The notes under the pieces: model-generated | What the model saw: only the letters and a program-made list of their open reading frames with translations | What the model was told of the DNA's origin: nothing | The model's database searches: none | Translations under genes and position numbers: made by a program | Part shown: one piece after another, positions 48,579 to 62,210 of the stretch | Position numbering within the stretch: the first letter of the stretch is position 1 | How the letters are laid out: the number at the start of each line of letters is the position of its first letter | Assembly: GCF_002078875.1 (NCBI RefSeq) | Contig: NC_034410.1 | Span: 100,242,556-100,306,555 of the forward strand | From: Numida meleagris | Taxonomy: Eukaryota > Chordata > Aves > Galliformes > Numididae | Length of the DNA stretch: 64,000 nucleotides | Reading direction: 5' to 3'

Positions 48579-51500
48579 GGACACTTAAGAAGTATCCACA
48601 TCCTATGAATACACATGTAACCAAGCTAATGCTATGTAGTGGCATGCAACGGGTATGTAAATGCATACTTCAGGCAACAGCAGTGAGGACACAAGAGAAC
48701 TGCATGGAATTTCAGGACTTCCTTGTCTCAAGTATTCCCCAGTGTTTACAAACTACTTGATTTTGTTTTGTATTTGAGTATTCTCCACAATGCAGAAGCC
48801 AAAACTAATCTCTTTTCTTTATTTGCAACTTTAAAAACAGTTACAGCAAGGCAAAGTGCTGGATAGACTGGCTTTCAACAGCATCAGCTGAGGAAGAACA
48901 CTGTAGGAGTTAGAAAGATCACAGCAGGTTATCTGTTAGTCTTTCTCAACCCAACCACTTTGAGATTATGATTGGATAGGGTGAGAGGTTTTTCCCATTC
49001 TCATCAGACATTATTTGAGCAGCAGGACTTATGGGTGAGAGGTTGATCCAGTCTTATTCCTCTCAGATTAAAATCTAGGAAGTTCTGACCTGTCTGGGCC
49101 AACCTTTCACTTAGGTACATGACAACAGCTAGTCCACTCCCTCAAGCTTTTATCTTCAAAGCATTGTAGAAAAACAAATGAATCACCAAACTTTTAGGAT
49201 TTTGGTAAGTGGCTCTTTCACAGTAGAAGTGAACCAATGGCTGGCTAAATTAAAAAAATAAAAATTCAGGTCAGTACATGACTTGGGGACTGTTTGATTC
49301 ACCCAAAGGTTTTGCAGTCTTTCAGTGACAATACATGGATAAAAGCAGAAAAACCTTTTGCCAGATAACATCTTATTCATTTACTGATACCGTCATAAGG
49401 TTGCCAACAAATCAATGCCATGAGTAACTGCGAGAAGGAAAGCAGTTGCACATACTGACTATGTCCTCACAAGAAAATATGCATCAGCATGTGACAAGTT
49501 AACTCTCATCAGTGCAGGAAGAAGATTAATTTTCAATATTATCACGAAAAGGGATGATAGGACAAAACAAGTTTTTAAATGTACTTGTAAAATAAGCATA
49601 CATCCAGACCAGAAGTTTTTGTATAGGAAATCTAAATGTTTCTTAGGTATTGAATATGCTCTTGTACGTTTCCAGGAGAGGCTCACAATGCAACTATCAT
49701 AGTGGCAGTAACAACTTAAATTAAATCAAGTATTCTTAAAACTAATTAGTCATTAAACCCAGGGAAACTTGAATGTAGCATGCTGAGGGCTTCCAAACTA
49801 TGTACAAAGGGATGCAGACTACATAAAATATAATCAAATTAAGATTTACCAGTGCAACACTTCTTGAAAGTTGGGACTGCAAGATACAACTGGTCCCAGG
49901 GGCCAGGACATTTGCAAGTGCTGAATATAAAAAGTTCATCACTACTTCTAGCATAATATTTTTTAAGACTTAATTACATTTAATAATTGTTTCCAGAGTA
50001 GCGAACATAAACCTTTTAATTAACATGTCTCTTTCCAATGGCAATTTACAAAAGCATTGCAGTTTATTCTGTGATTTAAAAGGCAGTAGCAAGTATTCAA
50101 CAAAAATAAACCATTATAGTCCAAATTACAGTGAGGATTGCTTTTTCTGAGCCTAAGTCTTAAAACCTGCACCACGATAATTGGATTTCTTCTACATTTT
50201 GTCAATGAATAAAATGAATAAAAGCTTCCATTTCATTTCCTCACCTGAGCTGGCTGTTACAATTTGTTCACTAAGCAGATGCCACAAGGTACATATACTT
50301 TATTGTTATCCTGAGCCCTCCAAATATATCTCCTCCTACTGGAGAAGACTTGTTTGACTGGTTGACTTGGTTCCCGTATCAACTTCATTACTTCCCGCAA
50401 CTTGCTAGGGGCCCTAGCTTCCAATCCCCTTTCCCTGAAATGTTCTCACTCCACAGCTTGGTCTGAGCTACTGCTGGTCTCTGTCCTAGAAGTCTGTGTG
50501 TATTTTTATGCAACGATAAAGGCTTCTTTAAAAACAACATACTCTTTTATTATTATTTATTTTTTACAGAACCAAGGAAAAAAAGGTAATCAGTCTATGC
50601 ACATACTGCCATAACCTTAGTAGACCTACTTCTCCTGATATTTTAGGCAGTCTCTGTGTCAGTTATATCACAAGCAAATAAATCGCAAGCAAAGTATCTC
50701 TGTTGAAAAAACCTTTTTACGCATTACCAGGGGTTTTGTTTGGCTTTGTCTTTATTCTTCCTTATGACTTAGCTTTCACTCTTTTCATCAAAAAAACAAT
50801 CCTGCAGATTGCAAAAGTATTCACAGCTCAAAATCTCTGTCGATACTCTAAAATAATTCTTATATGTCTGCGGTTCATTTTAAAAGTACATTTGTCCTTC
50901 CTGTTTTTTTTACAGAACTATTTCTGAAACTCACTTGCTACTTTCATATCTGAGCTTCCTGACAATCAGGCTAGTTTCCACAATTAAAAATTACTCTACC
51001 ATACTTACAGATCCACCACCACTACTTTAGTCAGTACTGGTTTTCTGTATAGAATTAGAGATATGTAAGGTAAATTCCGCCCAGAAGTTCAAACTTGTGC
51101 ATCAAACCACAGGAAGTCATTTACAAAACTCCTCCAAAAACTCTGTAAGGGTCAGATATTTTTCAGTCAGCTTCCAAAAGGCTGATAAACCATTTCCAAG
51201 AGAAAATTACTCTCTACATTAACCTTACTCTTTGCTGTTAGATGATAAAATATGCTATACCTGCAAGTAAATGTAAAATGTCACTTAAAATTTAAAAGAT
51301 TGCACTAGCAATAGTAAGGTCAGTAAGCTATTTTGGATTAATACGATTCTTCCTGTTTCAGCAGTCAAGGCTCTAACAATTCCATCTTTTTCACATACTC
51401 TGGGCCATGAGCACATAAGTGCTATTGATTTCTAGATAGTTTCATGCTCCTGAAAAATAGAATTTGACAAAAAAATTCTAATCAACCTAAGTACCGAAAG

Positions 51501-51749
51501 AAGAATTTCAGAAAACTGCATCAGAGCCATTTTGGAAGGAATAACAGAAAATGTACAGTAACTCATTCTCTATATTTAACCTCTGCAGTATCTATCCTGT
51601 GGAATTCTGAGCCCATTTAAATTATGGGAAGTTTCGAAACACAGAAAACCTAAAAACATCTATGTCAGCATCCGTAGTATCTCTCATTTCCATAGCTACA
51701 GGGGCATAGGATTCTCTGGAGGTGCTCTCAGTCTCTAGACACACAGAAC
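48579..51749. other. Unassigned AT-rich sequence
   Basis: I see no repeat end or gene in 3.2 kb. Frames are short and unsupported. Confidence 0.45.
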
Positions 51750-52168
51750 TCTGGAGCACAGGCCTTATGAGGAGCAGCTGAGGGAACTTGGATTGTTCAG
51801 TCTGGAGAAGAGGAGGCTCAGAGGTGACCTTATCGCACTTTATAATGACCTGAAGGGAGGTTGTAGTGAGCTGGGGGTCAGCCTCTTCTCTCTTGTAACT
51901 AGTGACAGGACGAGGGGGAATGGCCTCAAGTTGCACTAAGGAGATTCAGGCTGGACATTAGGAAATACTACTTTTCCGAAAGGGTGGTCAGGCGCTGGAA
52001 CACGCTGCCCAGGGAGGTAGTTGAGTCACCGTCCCTGGAGGTGTTCAAGAAATGTTTAGATGTAGCATTGAGAGACATGGTTCAGTGGGGTTATCGGTGG
52101 TAGGTGGATGGTTGGACTGGATGATCTTGTAGGTCTTTTCCAATCTTGCTGATTCTGTGATTCTGTGA
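51750..52168 (+). mobile_element. CR1 LINE 3' end, same general subfamily as copies A and B
   Basis: The plus strand reads [20 protein letters not shown], then [20 protein letters not shown] and the nucleotide match through GGTGGTCAGGCGCTGGAACA. The tail is GGTAGGTGGATGGTTGGACT and two ATTCTGTG octamers. At the codon where copies A and B share a TAA stop, this copy has TAT (Tyr), so it does not carry that lesion. It is strongly 5'-truncated, at only about 420 bases. Confidence 0.95.
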
Positions 52169-55100
52169 ACCCTGTAACAGTGCCAACAAGAGACCAAGAT
52201 TGACTACTGTTACGGATCACAAAGAATTATTTGTACCTGGTAACCACCAGATATCCCTTGTTAATGAAATAAGTCTCTAAAGCAGGGAAACTATCTTATC
52301 CTAACCACAGAGCTATGCTGCTGTATTCCCTTTTTTCCTTTCCAATATCTACATAGCAAATACTGAAATCTTTTATATTCCTAAAGGGTGTCCAAAAACC
52401 AGGCAAAAGAATGCTCTGTGCAACCCAGACCCAGGGTGCTGAGCTGTAGTGTTTCTGAAATGTGATATTATGTGCAATCATATCTTATCTCCATGTTGTG
52501 TTTTCAAGCACTGAGGTTATGAATAGGGCACCTGTCTTCATTAAAACTCATTCCAATTCTCTCAATAAATGCAATTAAATTGTAATTAGTTTAGTTTATT
52601 TAAAAACACTTCCCCATTATTACTCTAATAACTTAATTTGCAACTGGGACATGAATGTAACAGCTACAAATTAAACAAATAAATAATTAAGCTTCAGTAA
52701 GCCCATATAGTTTCTTTCACTCTTGTATTGCTTAAAGACTTGAGAAGAGTGTTGGAAAGACTAGTTAATGAAAGATGCATATAGTCTTATTGGCATTTCT
52801 CTCTTATTGGTACCTAATGAGATTAGATGAGAAATGATTAGACAAAACAGCAGTGCAAAACCCAAGGGTAATAAAAACACTGTAGTCATTACATCATGAA
52901 TCTTTCAACTCCTCTATCAATCCTATTTAAAGCAACCAACACCAACATGCTCTAACAGAAAGTTCCAATCTTTTCCTCATTTGTTTCTCTTTCTAAGTTC
53001 TTGGGGAAAAAAAAAATCAAAACTGATAATGCTTGCCATGTTGCCAAAGCAAAAATTAATACAAAAATATGAGGAAGTTAACATTTGAGAAATTAATCTC
53101 ATGTGAGTGCTAGCTATTTCTTTTACTTTGCGTTCATGAGCACTACTACAGATGCACATAAGTCCATTCATGCCCAGGGTATTTTTGGGAAACTGCAGCA
53201 GAAATTGCACATAACCAATGGGAAAGCAGATGCAACAACATGTGATCCAAACCAAATGGTTTACTTACTCTTTTGAAGTAACCAAACCTGTTTGCATTTT
53301 CCCCCAGTTTCCTCCCTTTGTTCTGAGAACAGTTTTAAATAATTAATAAATCCAACCCAACTTGCAGGCTGTTCACAGATGAATACAATGCAGAAAAATA
53401 AATTGAATATATCTCCTCTTATGAATTATTCATTCTGCTCTAGTAACATCTTTCTTGAATAAAGAAAAACCAACAGTCCTTCAGTGTCTTAATTCAGATA
53501 TGTACTACTGTAACAACAAAAAATTGCCCTCAAGCCATACTCTAAACCAGGTAGTTTTTAATAAATTGCTGAGAAAACTACTGAAAGAACTACCATTACT
53601 GAGAGAACCTGAGATGTAAATGTTACATGTTACAACAGCACAGCAGCAGCCATGAAGCTCCAAATCCAGCCCTTATCAAATAGGCTGGTAGTCTAAAATG
53701 GGATATATTATCTTGCAGTCAGACAAGTGCTATGAACATTGAGAGAGTGGTAGAGGTGAGGCAGGCTTAAGACATTTACATCAAGATTCTCCAATGATAT
53801 GATCCAATTGGAAAAGTTGATGGAATGACAGGAGTTCACATGAGCTAAGTAATTACCTCTTTAGGCCACACTTTGTCACATCTTTCTCCTGATCTGAATG
53901 TAACCATGGGAGAAGTCCTGCAATTCACAGATTTAAGTCTCTGAAGTTAGGAGGACTGAAGATGAGCTTTTACAGAAAAAAAATACGACTTGCTTGTGGA
54001 GCACAGAACACAAATTATTGTTCTAAATCATTATGTTCCAGTTATTTATAAAGATGTTTTAGAAATTCTCAGTTCTTTCCTATTCATTTTTAAAGCAAAT
54101 TAAGACCAATGAGTTTTTTTCTTTACAGCTGTCTTTTGAGAATCATTTCAGTGATGTAAGAGTTGCAAGAGAGAGAGTGAGTTCAGTTTCTGGGCTGTGC
54201 ATTATATGTAGCAGACCTATGTTATAACTCTTACACCCTTATCAGCCACAATTTGCTAAGCACTTTCATACAATGTTTCTTCAACTGTGTGCACAATTCA
54301 AGCACCAAAATGAGACATGGGGTTAGTGAAGAGAAAGTCTGGGATATCGTTATTTCCTTTGTTTGAAAACTGCCTTCTTCCTCTTGCACTTCTTATCTGA
54401 GGACGACTCTTAAAATGAATTGGATTTGTTTCTACAAAAGCAATCATAACCCTGGTATACTGAAGTCTGAGGAGTTTCAAGGTTTTATGTACCAGTATTA
54501 ACCCTGTAATTTAATGCTGCAAGACTGATTATTACCAGTTAAGCCAGGATGATACCCCCAGATTTAAGAAATGAACCTCAGTTTACCCACCTGAAAGGTT
54601 CAAATCACAGACTGAAGCCACAGGAAAAATGGAGCTGTAGTCACATACAGCAGAGAAACAGATGCTATACTGCCCATATGGAAGTCAACCTTTGCTGCTG
54701 GCTCAGAGCTTTTCATCCCGTCACTGAATGGTTGTTTATTTTCATCACAAGAGATTTCTCAGGAGAAATACATGGCTGAAGTTTAGTTACAAAAAACTCT
54801 TTTATCAGTGAAAAGTGCAGGACTGTGTAAGCAAAAGAATCTGTTTTCATAAAAGAGTGATTGAGGATGACGTCATTGACACAATACGTGAATAGAGCAG
54901 TCAGATTTGCAGTAATACAAAGTGACAGTCAAGACAGCTCACAAGTATTTTATATATTTATTTTAGGAATAACATATAATCATGCTTTGTGAGTACTCTG
55001 GCTTGGAAAGCAAAGCTATTCATTAAATATATATGTTCTGCAAACAATATAAAATTGGCAGTGATATTTTAGCTAGATGAAGAAACACAAAAATGTCAAC

Positions 55101-57055
55101 TGACTGTCCCTCTTTTTAGTCAGAGATTGCTTTTCTGCTTTCATAATAATGATGCTTAACATTCACCAATGAAGTATATCTGCTGTCCTACTTAGTGATT
55201 ACACACCTATAATTATTCTTATGATGTACCCAGTGTTTGATGTATCTTTGAGGTACGAGATAATCTCATACTCAAATCTATATAGAGACTTAGAAATCAT
55301 GGCTGAAGTTGACACTGCAGAACTCTTTGAGGCTTTGTTCATACTGCACCTTTCCAGGAGTTTGACCTGGTTATACTGAGACTCCCTGCTCAGCTTAGCC
55401 AACTGATCTCTTCCCCTTTTTCCTAGGAGGTATTTCGAGCTCACCACAATATATGTCTTGGTGGCACCCCAACACCTGAGCACTAATCTGTTACAGGGAG
55501 GAGAAATAGTAGATCCTAAGCTCCTTTTCCAGTTTTCATGTAATTTCTGGGATTCCTTAATCAGAGGCAGATGCCACCTGAGTTAAAGGGCAATCCTCAT
55601 CTCTGGCCTGCCTCGCTTTCAGGCCTACAACACTTCATGAGACAAGCTCACACACTTCTTTGCTACTATCCAAGGCTTCAAAACCCCCCACCAGGCACTG
55701 CCAAAATATTAGGGCTTTAGAATTGAAATTGAGAAGGAACTGTACGTAAGAATCACCATGAAAAAGTTGCCCAATATCCCTGAGCACAGGATGAGCATTC
55801 AAATTTGAGGAATTCTTTTAATGCAAGTGAATTGTCAGATGTAGGACTTCACTTTGGGGTGAGAGGAGCTGTCTTATTTTCTCCTTACAAGTCCTTAACA
55901 ATGTCACTTCAATTGACTTGTGAGCAAATGTATCCAGCTACAAAACTCAGCTAGTCGGGGCTTTACCATACATACTGTTCTTCATTGTACCTTTACTGTT
56001 GCCTAAAAAATGAGGATGAATGAGGGATAATAACTGCCTAACTCCACAGTAGCAAACAGTCAGAGCAAGGACTGTTTGGCCCAATGAACTTGCCATTTAG
56101 CCTCTCTGAAATGTCACTAAACTTGGGCTTAGAATCCTGTTTCTAATTTTAAGAAATACAGCTTGTGAGTGGGAGGCAGAAGAACCAGACACAAACAAGA
56201 ACACATGGGGCAGCATGTTATGCTGGTAATAGAAGGACAAGAACAGTTGGATTGAGAAGTTGTCTTGGTTTAACTCCTGACTATCAAAAAATACCACTTC
56301 CATTTTTTGTCCAAACTTCCCACCTACACTAGTTTTGGGTATCATTTTTTCTCCCAAATTTGAGCATGCAGTTTTTTGTTCAGAGATGGACAAGATGCTT
56401 ATTATAACATCTGAGTTCTCTGAGAGGATAGCACAGGAATAGGGTCTAAAGGTTACAGTTAGGTCCTTGATTACAATTGCACTGAATCAAAGATTTAGAC
56501 ATGGTGGACACAGTTCTGCTTCAGACTGACATGATTTCCACACCCTTTTCACTAGTAGGTATCCACTCAGCATAGTTTGGCTAAAGCATAAAATAGGTGG
56601 GATTGCATTCCACCTTTTTTTATGAGTCTGGTATCAGTTGCAGCCTTGTCTATATAACACAGTCCAAGTCACTGGTGACATACCCCAGCAACCACAACGG
56701 CTTCTGCACTGAAAGTGAGAAAGCATCATTAACATGCTATCATAAACAGATTAATAAGCAGAGATTTAGAGACGCTGGCCTACACACAAACCCAAAATGT
56801 AATTTTTTTGCTACCAGCACCTGAAACATTACAACTTTACTGTGCAGTGATAGACCTTGTGATAGTTATACTTGGAGTCCTCGGAGATAGATGGTCCTTG
56901 GAGTCAGCTTAGGGCCATTACAGAAACTCTACTTTCCCGTGCATCATTGATAAGTTCCTCACCTTAACAATCGGAACAATGAAAAAATAATGAATATTTT
57001 AATATTTTTGATGGTTTGTTTGTTTGTTTTTAATATTCTTTCTTTTTTATTTCAG

Positions 57056-57095
57056 CACTGCAATAAAATCTGGAAATTTTTACTGGAGCTCCTGG
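57056..57095 (+). other. Weak candidate exon (40 nt)
   Basis: TTCTTTCTTTTTTATTTCAG, a near-ideal 3' splice site, precedes 40 bases ending CTCCTGG before GTAAGC, a good 5' splice site. Two frames are open (HCNKIWKFLLELL or TAIKSGNFYWSSW). The stretch is short, unlinked to any other exon, and unrecognised. Confidence 0.14.
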
Positions 57096-59354
57096 GTAAG
57101 CTTAAGAAAAGTAAGTGCCTGCAAATGGGTGGACGTGCATGCACACATGCACATAACCTTGGTAGAGTGCCAAAGTACTAGACTACAGCTAAAAGCACCA
57201 GATCAGTCACATGAATAATAGCTGAGGCTACAGTTCTGTCAGCTACCAGGAGACACAGTTCCTGGCCCTTTGGTTAGGATGTACCAGATGCAGCACTATA
57301 AGATCCCAGACCTACATTAAGAACTCCTAGCTTCTTACACATATTTCCTAGAAACTTACACACACAGGAAGATGATGCTGCTACTTAACACAGTAGCCAT
57401 CGGTGGGAGGTCTAGGATGGAGGAGATGGGAATTGTACAGGCTCTGTGAAGGGCACTGGGAGGGGCAGCTTGGTACAACCCTGCAGAGATGAGAGTTAAA
57501 GCCTCCTCCATCATGTTCTGCTCCCTGACACCCTCTTCCACACTGTCATCCTTTCCAAGCTCAGCTAGCCAGGCAGCCCTCCTTCTCCTCATGCCTGCCT
57601 GCTCAGGTGTGCTCCCAAGAGCTACTCCTGTTGATGGGGGTGGTGGGAATTGTCAGTCTGGCAACACAACCTTAACTATTTCAGCCCATGCTGCTCCCTT
57701 TCCTTGCTCCCTTTCTGTTTTTGCTTTCCTGACTAAATGCAATTAACATTACTGTAATCAACATGGATGCCTTTACTCACCATCCAAAATAACTTTATCA
57801 ACAAGAAACAGTTCTGTAGGTAACTGGTCAGAGTATATATATCATTTTCCTAGTTTTGACTTTTTTTCTTCTTTTTTTTTTCCTGCAGTAAAGAGGCAGA
57901 CTTATACAAAGTCCCCAAAGTGAACTTTTTTGGTGGCCTGAGAATATTTCTGTGTTTTAACCTCCCAAGTGCTATCCTACATGGTCTAGTTATAGTCAAA
58001 TAGAAGAAGCCACTGTTCATGGTGATAGATGTCAAGAGCCAAAATGCATTGTACAATCTCAGTGAAATTGTCCATTTGGGCAGGGCAGTATTCTTGCAAA
58101 CAGACATCCTGCTTGTTTTCTGCCACACCTACCTGAAAAAAAATAACACCAACAACCCAGCTTTCCCCTTTATTCTCATCAATAAAATGCTAAAATTTTA
58201 TAGGAGTTTACTTGTTCTCAGAAGAGCTCAGTAGAGCTCAAAAACCACACAGGCAATAATCAAAGATGAAATTTAATAATGATGATACCACCAGATCAGA
58301 AACTATTAATCACTAGTCCCACCTGCAGTGCAGTGAAGAGATGGCATAATGCTTTCCTGGAATGTCTAAGCGCCATCCCACTCTCCACTCATCCATGAAG
58401 CCTGCTGAGATGAGTCTACCATTTTCTTCTAAATTATTTTTACCTGATAAAAAACTTCATTCCAAAACTGTGGAATCTATTCGAGACAACAGTATTTTAC
58501 AGAAGCTACAAACATACATGCTAGGCACAATGAATATGTTTCTGTGGATAACATGTGAGGATCCTCTGGATCTGGCACTGCACAGACAAATAATGAATTC
58601 CTTCTAAATCAAGCAGCATCTTTTTTTTATTACCATATTCACTGCAGCATTTGCTTTAGGCTCATAAAACAAGATTATAACTAGAAATGTACGGCAGCAA
58701 GGCCTTCAAAATTTCATAGCCAGCCCCAAAACTGAGACAGCTTCATCAAACACCAGGACTTAGTACACAAAGCACCCAGAGCAGAGACGAATCAATCAAA
58801 TATACAGAAGCACTAGCAGCATGGTGATTATCATAACTTAATCTAAGAAAACAAATGAAAACTGTATTTCTGCACTAGTAATGCAACGATTTCTGTATGA
58901 TTATTAGAACCGATGCAACTAAAGAGGAAAAAATAAATTTTTGTGGCCTGGCACTTCCACCTTCTGGAAGACTTTGACTTTCCCTAGGCCTGCTGAATTC
59001 TATCATCAAGTGTTTGGTATGATTTCCTTAGTCTCGTGAATACTCACTTTTTAAAGGGATGGGAAATTTTAAGAGAGTTTAAAAAAAAAAAAAAAGGTTT
59101 CATTTGAGTAAGTTAGAATGAACAGTCAGCAAAAAAAAACAAATTCTACATCTTGCTTCAATATGTTTTCATCCAGTATCTATTCTTATACTTCCCTTCA
59201 TCTTTCTTAAGGCAGAAACACTAACTGGGTAAGACATCAAGTCCTTTTTTCTATTAAATAGTATTGACATAACCTCATTCTTATAGGGGCTTAAACTCAA
59301 TCCATAGAAAAAAGTTATATATTGTAGTACAACAGATATCTCTACTGAATATTG

Positions 59355-59370
59355 AAAAAAAAAAAAAAAA
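59355..59370 (+). repeat. Poly-A run, followed by CAC and a second A run
   Basis: Sixteen A, then CAC and eight A. No retrocopy is visible upstream. Confidence 0.9.
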
Positions 59371-61641
59371 CACAAAAAAAAGAACAAATAATTATGGTTC
59401 CTTGTGTTTTTTCTAAACTTTTTCAAAAGTCTTCCCTGAAGATTGGAGAGGCAGTAGCCTCCGTGTTGAAAAAGCTCTCATGTGGCTAACTCAGGTCAAT
59501 ATGACTTAGATTAACTCTTAATATGAGACTGAATTCAGTCTACAGTTGACAAGAAGTTTAGATGTAATAATAACTCAGAAAAAATATTCAGAAAAGACAA
59601 AAAAAAAGATCGAGATGTATTTCTTTAACTTGCTGAATTTTCACTTTCACATTGACAAAAATGTTCATTCTTCTTTTGTTAGCTGACACATACTAATCAA
59701 TTGCTATGGAATAAAGTTCTATTGAGGTGCAAGCAAATGATCCACTTATCCAGCTCACACCGTATCTGTGACTAATAAAATCAGTACAGAAGTCTGCAAA
59801 AGATGATGAATTAGGATATGCATAGACCCTCATGAGATTTTAGCTGGAATTTGCCACAATAAACACGACCATTACTTTTCAGTGTCTGCTTCACCAAAGC
59901 TATTTTTCAGATACAGTAAATATTTTGACACAGAAAGTTAATGAGAAAAATACACAGTATGAGGAAAATAATAATGAGGAAATGCACAGTAAATTCAAGC
60001 TTTTTCTTTCTTGGTAGAGAATTTACCACATAGATCTCAGAATCTAATTTCCAGATTTTTTGCAGTTTTAACAGTGAAAGCTTAACCTGAGGATCCTGGT
60101 TTCTCAATGTATAGAGAATCTTTTATTGTTGTGCATAGTCGTTTTTCCAGAGAATAAAAAAATCGAAAGAAAACTTACACTCATTTTTTTAAAGACAGAA
60201 CATCCTTTAAACCATTGAACACTACCAGTCCTATCTGGAAGAATTTTTGTTGTATGATCTCAGGAAATATTGCATAAGCAGCATGGTTCTACAGAACTAA
60301 ATGTGCATATAGAAACTTCTAAATATGATTTTAAAAAAAGAAAAACCAACAGCACTATTATTACTGGAAATGATTAATTGCTTAAAAAAATTTAAGTTAT
60401 TTTCATTTCTTTAGGAAAGAATATCTTCTTCTGCAGGGAAATAAGTTTTTAATTAAAAACTGTGAATGATCACAGGCAAGCAGTCAAGTCTGTACATTTA
60501 CCATTTACCTTGTTTACCAGTACTGGTGAAGCCTACTTACCTATAGGAAACCACTGAAGTAACAAGTTTGCATAAAGAAAAACAACCTTTCTCTAAATTA
60601 GAATAAACACATCATAAAATTAAATTCTTCTTATGCCTTGAAGTGTGTACGCATACGGTGAGTCTTTGCAGAGTTAACAATAACTTTTGAAGAGAGAACC
60701 TTGAAAAAATCAACTAGCAACAAAATAATAGAAAAAGATGCAACTGAAATACAGCCTTTTAAAAAGCAAGCATTAAAAAGCCTTCCTTTTTATTATTGCA
60801 GTCTTTATCAGCTCCAGTAAAACACTGTCATCATACTTAATTTAACCAGCTTTCCTAAATTCTTGCTAGTCTGCGGTAAAGCAGAATTAAGAGCTTCTGC
60901 AGAGGTGAACAGAGAGGCATTCAGAGCAGCCAATGTGATACACTTTGCATAACAACAAAGGTGGACCCTGGTGGTCTGCAGCCTTTCGGTTACAGGCAAT
61001 GTCTGCTGAGTCTTTTAGGTATGGCCCTATAGAGGAAGAATTTGGGTAGCAGGCAGTAGCTATGGCACTATAAAACTAGAAAAACTTCAGTTCGGAAGGA
61101 CAGAAAGGGATAAAAGTTATATATGGTAACATCTATGCATACGCTACACACACGTGCACACAGCAATTCTGAACTCATCAATTAGCACTTGAAAATCACG
61201 TGAAACAAATCTCTATCCCAAATTGTTCTACTCACGTATAAAATTAACACAAGCATCCACTGTTTCCTCTGTGCATACATATTCATCTCCTGTAACTACC
61301 AGATTTACTTATTTATTTACTGCAAAAACATATGGCTATTTCAGTTTTTTGATAGCAGGTTCAGTGGTGAGAAGAGTGGTAGGTATATCAGTCAGGCACT
61401 TAATAGTTTGTTCTCTAGTTTTAGCTGTTAGAAATTCCCCCTCTGCCTATTGTTATTTTAATTACTGTTAATTATGCTATTAATTATACGAAAAATAAGT
61501 CCCAAGTTTTTTATGCAAACCTTTTCTTAATTGTTTTGCAAGTCATTCCCCAGAAGGCGTTATTAACATGTATTTCCTAATATCCGAATCCTATAGACGT
61601 AAGTAACGCTTCTCATGTGAGTAATTCCACTGAAACCATTG

Positions 61642-61646
61642 CAATG
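61642..61646 (+). repeat. Target-site duplication CAATG, left
   Basis: CAATG directly precedes the LTR start and recurs at 62206-62210. Confidence 0.8.
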
Positions 61647-62205
61647 TGTCCTGGTTTCAGCTGGGATAGAGTTTATTTTCTTCCTAGTAACTGGTATGGT
61701 GCTGTGTTTTGGATTTAGGATGAGAACAGTGCTGACAGAGCATCAATATTTTAGTTGTTGGAAAGCAGAGCTGCAGAGAGCCAAGGATGTTACAACTTCT
61801 AACACTGCCCCACCACCAATGAGCCGGGGAAGCACAAGGAGCTGGAAGGGGACACAGCCAGGATAGCTGACCCAGGCTGACAAAAGGGATGTCCCATACC
61901 TCATGGTGTTGTGCTGAACTATAAAACTGGGGAAGTCACCTGGAGGTGGAGGCAATTGCTGCTTGGGGGCTGACTGGGCATCAGTCAGGAGGTGGGAAGC
62001 AATCACACAGTGCATGACTCGTTTGTATATTATCTTAACATCTATTTCTATTATTTTCCCTCCTTTTTCTGGCCTATTAAGCTGTTTTAATCTCAGTCAG
62101 TGAGTTTTACCCTTTTTCCAGTTCTCTCCCTCATCTCACTGAGAAGCACGCGGAGCACACAAAAAGATGCATGGTGCTTAGCTGCTGCTGAGTTAAAACA
62201 CAATG
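61647..62205 (+). mobile_element. Solo LTR of an avian ERVL element (559 bp)
   Basis: Starts TGTCCTGGTTTCAGCTGGGA and continues with GAGTTTATTTTCTTCCTAGT, the common avian ERVL LTR opening. GGGGACACAGCCAGGATAGC precedes a TATAAAA box at 61920-61926. The distal part has GGTGCTTAGCTGCTG and ends TTAAAACACAATG, where the family normally ends in a GACA-type terminus, so the last bases look mutated. The 5-bp repeats CAATG flank it, consistent with ERVL integration. There is no internal retroviral sequence. It is clearly more diverged than the twin LTRs at 14.6 and 17.1 kb. Confidence 0.93.
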
Positions 62206-62210
62206 CAATG
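62206..62210 (+). repeat. Target-site duplication CAATG, right
   Basis: Second copy of the 5-mer. A neighbouring overlapping CAATG at 62201-62205 leaves the exact LTR end ambiguous by five bases. Confidence 0.75.

Larger units (their letters stand above)
52169..61641. other. Unassigned sequence, 9.5 kb
   Basis: Mostly AT-rich. It contains the candidate exon at 57056-57095, A runs at 59081-59095 and 59355-59370, and a slightly GC-richer patch near 57400-57720. The minus-strand frame at 55199-55483 (94 codons) and the opposing frames at 57356-57746 show no family that I know. I see no CR1 or LTR ends. Confidence 0.4.

Noticed and set aside
57356..57746. Less AT-rich patch with opposing frames, considered as a promoter or retrocopy
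   Set aside because: CpG dinucleotides are few, there is no polyA tail or flanking repeat, and neither peptide is recognisable.
57890..58234. A plus-strand frame after a strong TTTTTTTTTTCCTGCAG acceptor, with one internal TAG
   Set aside because: The in-frame stop, the lack of a donor and the equally open opposite strand give no reason to prefer coding.
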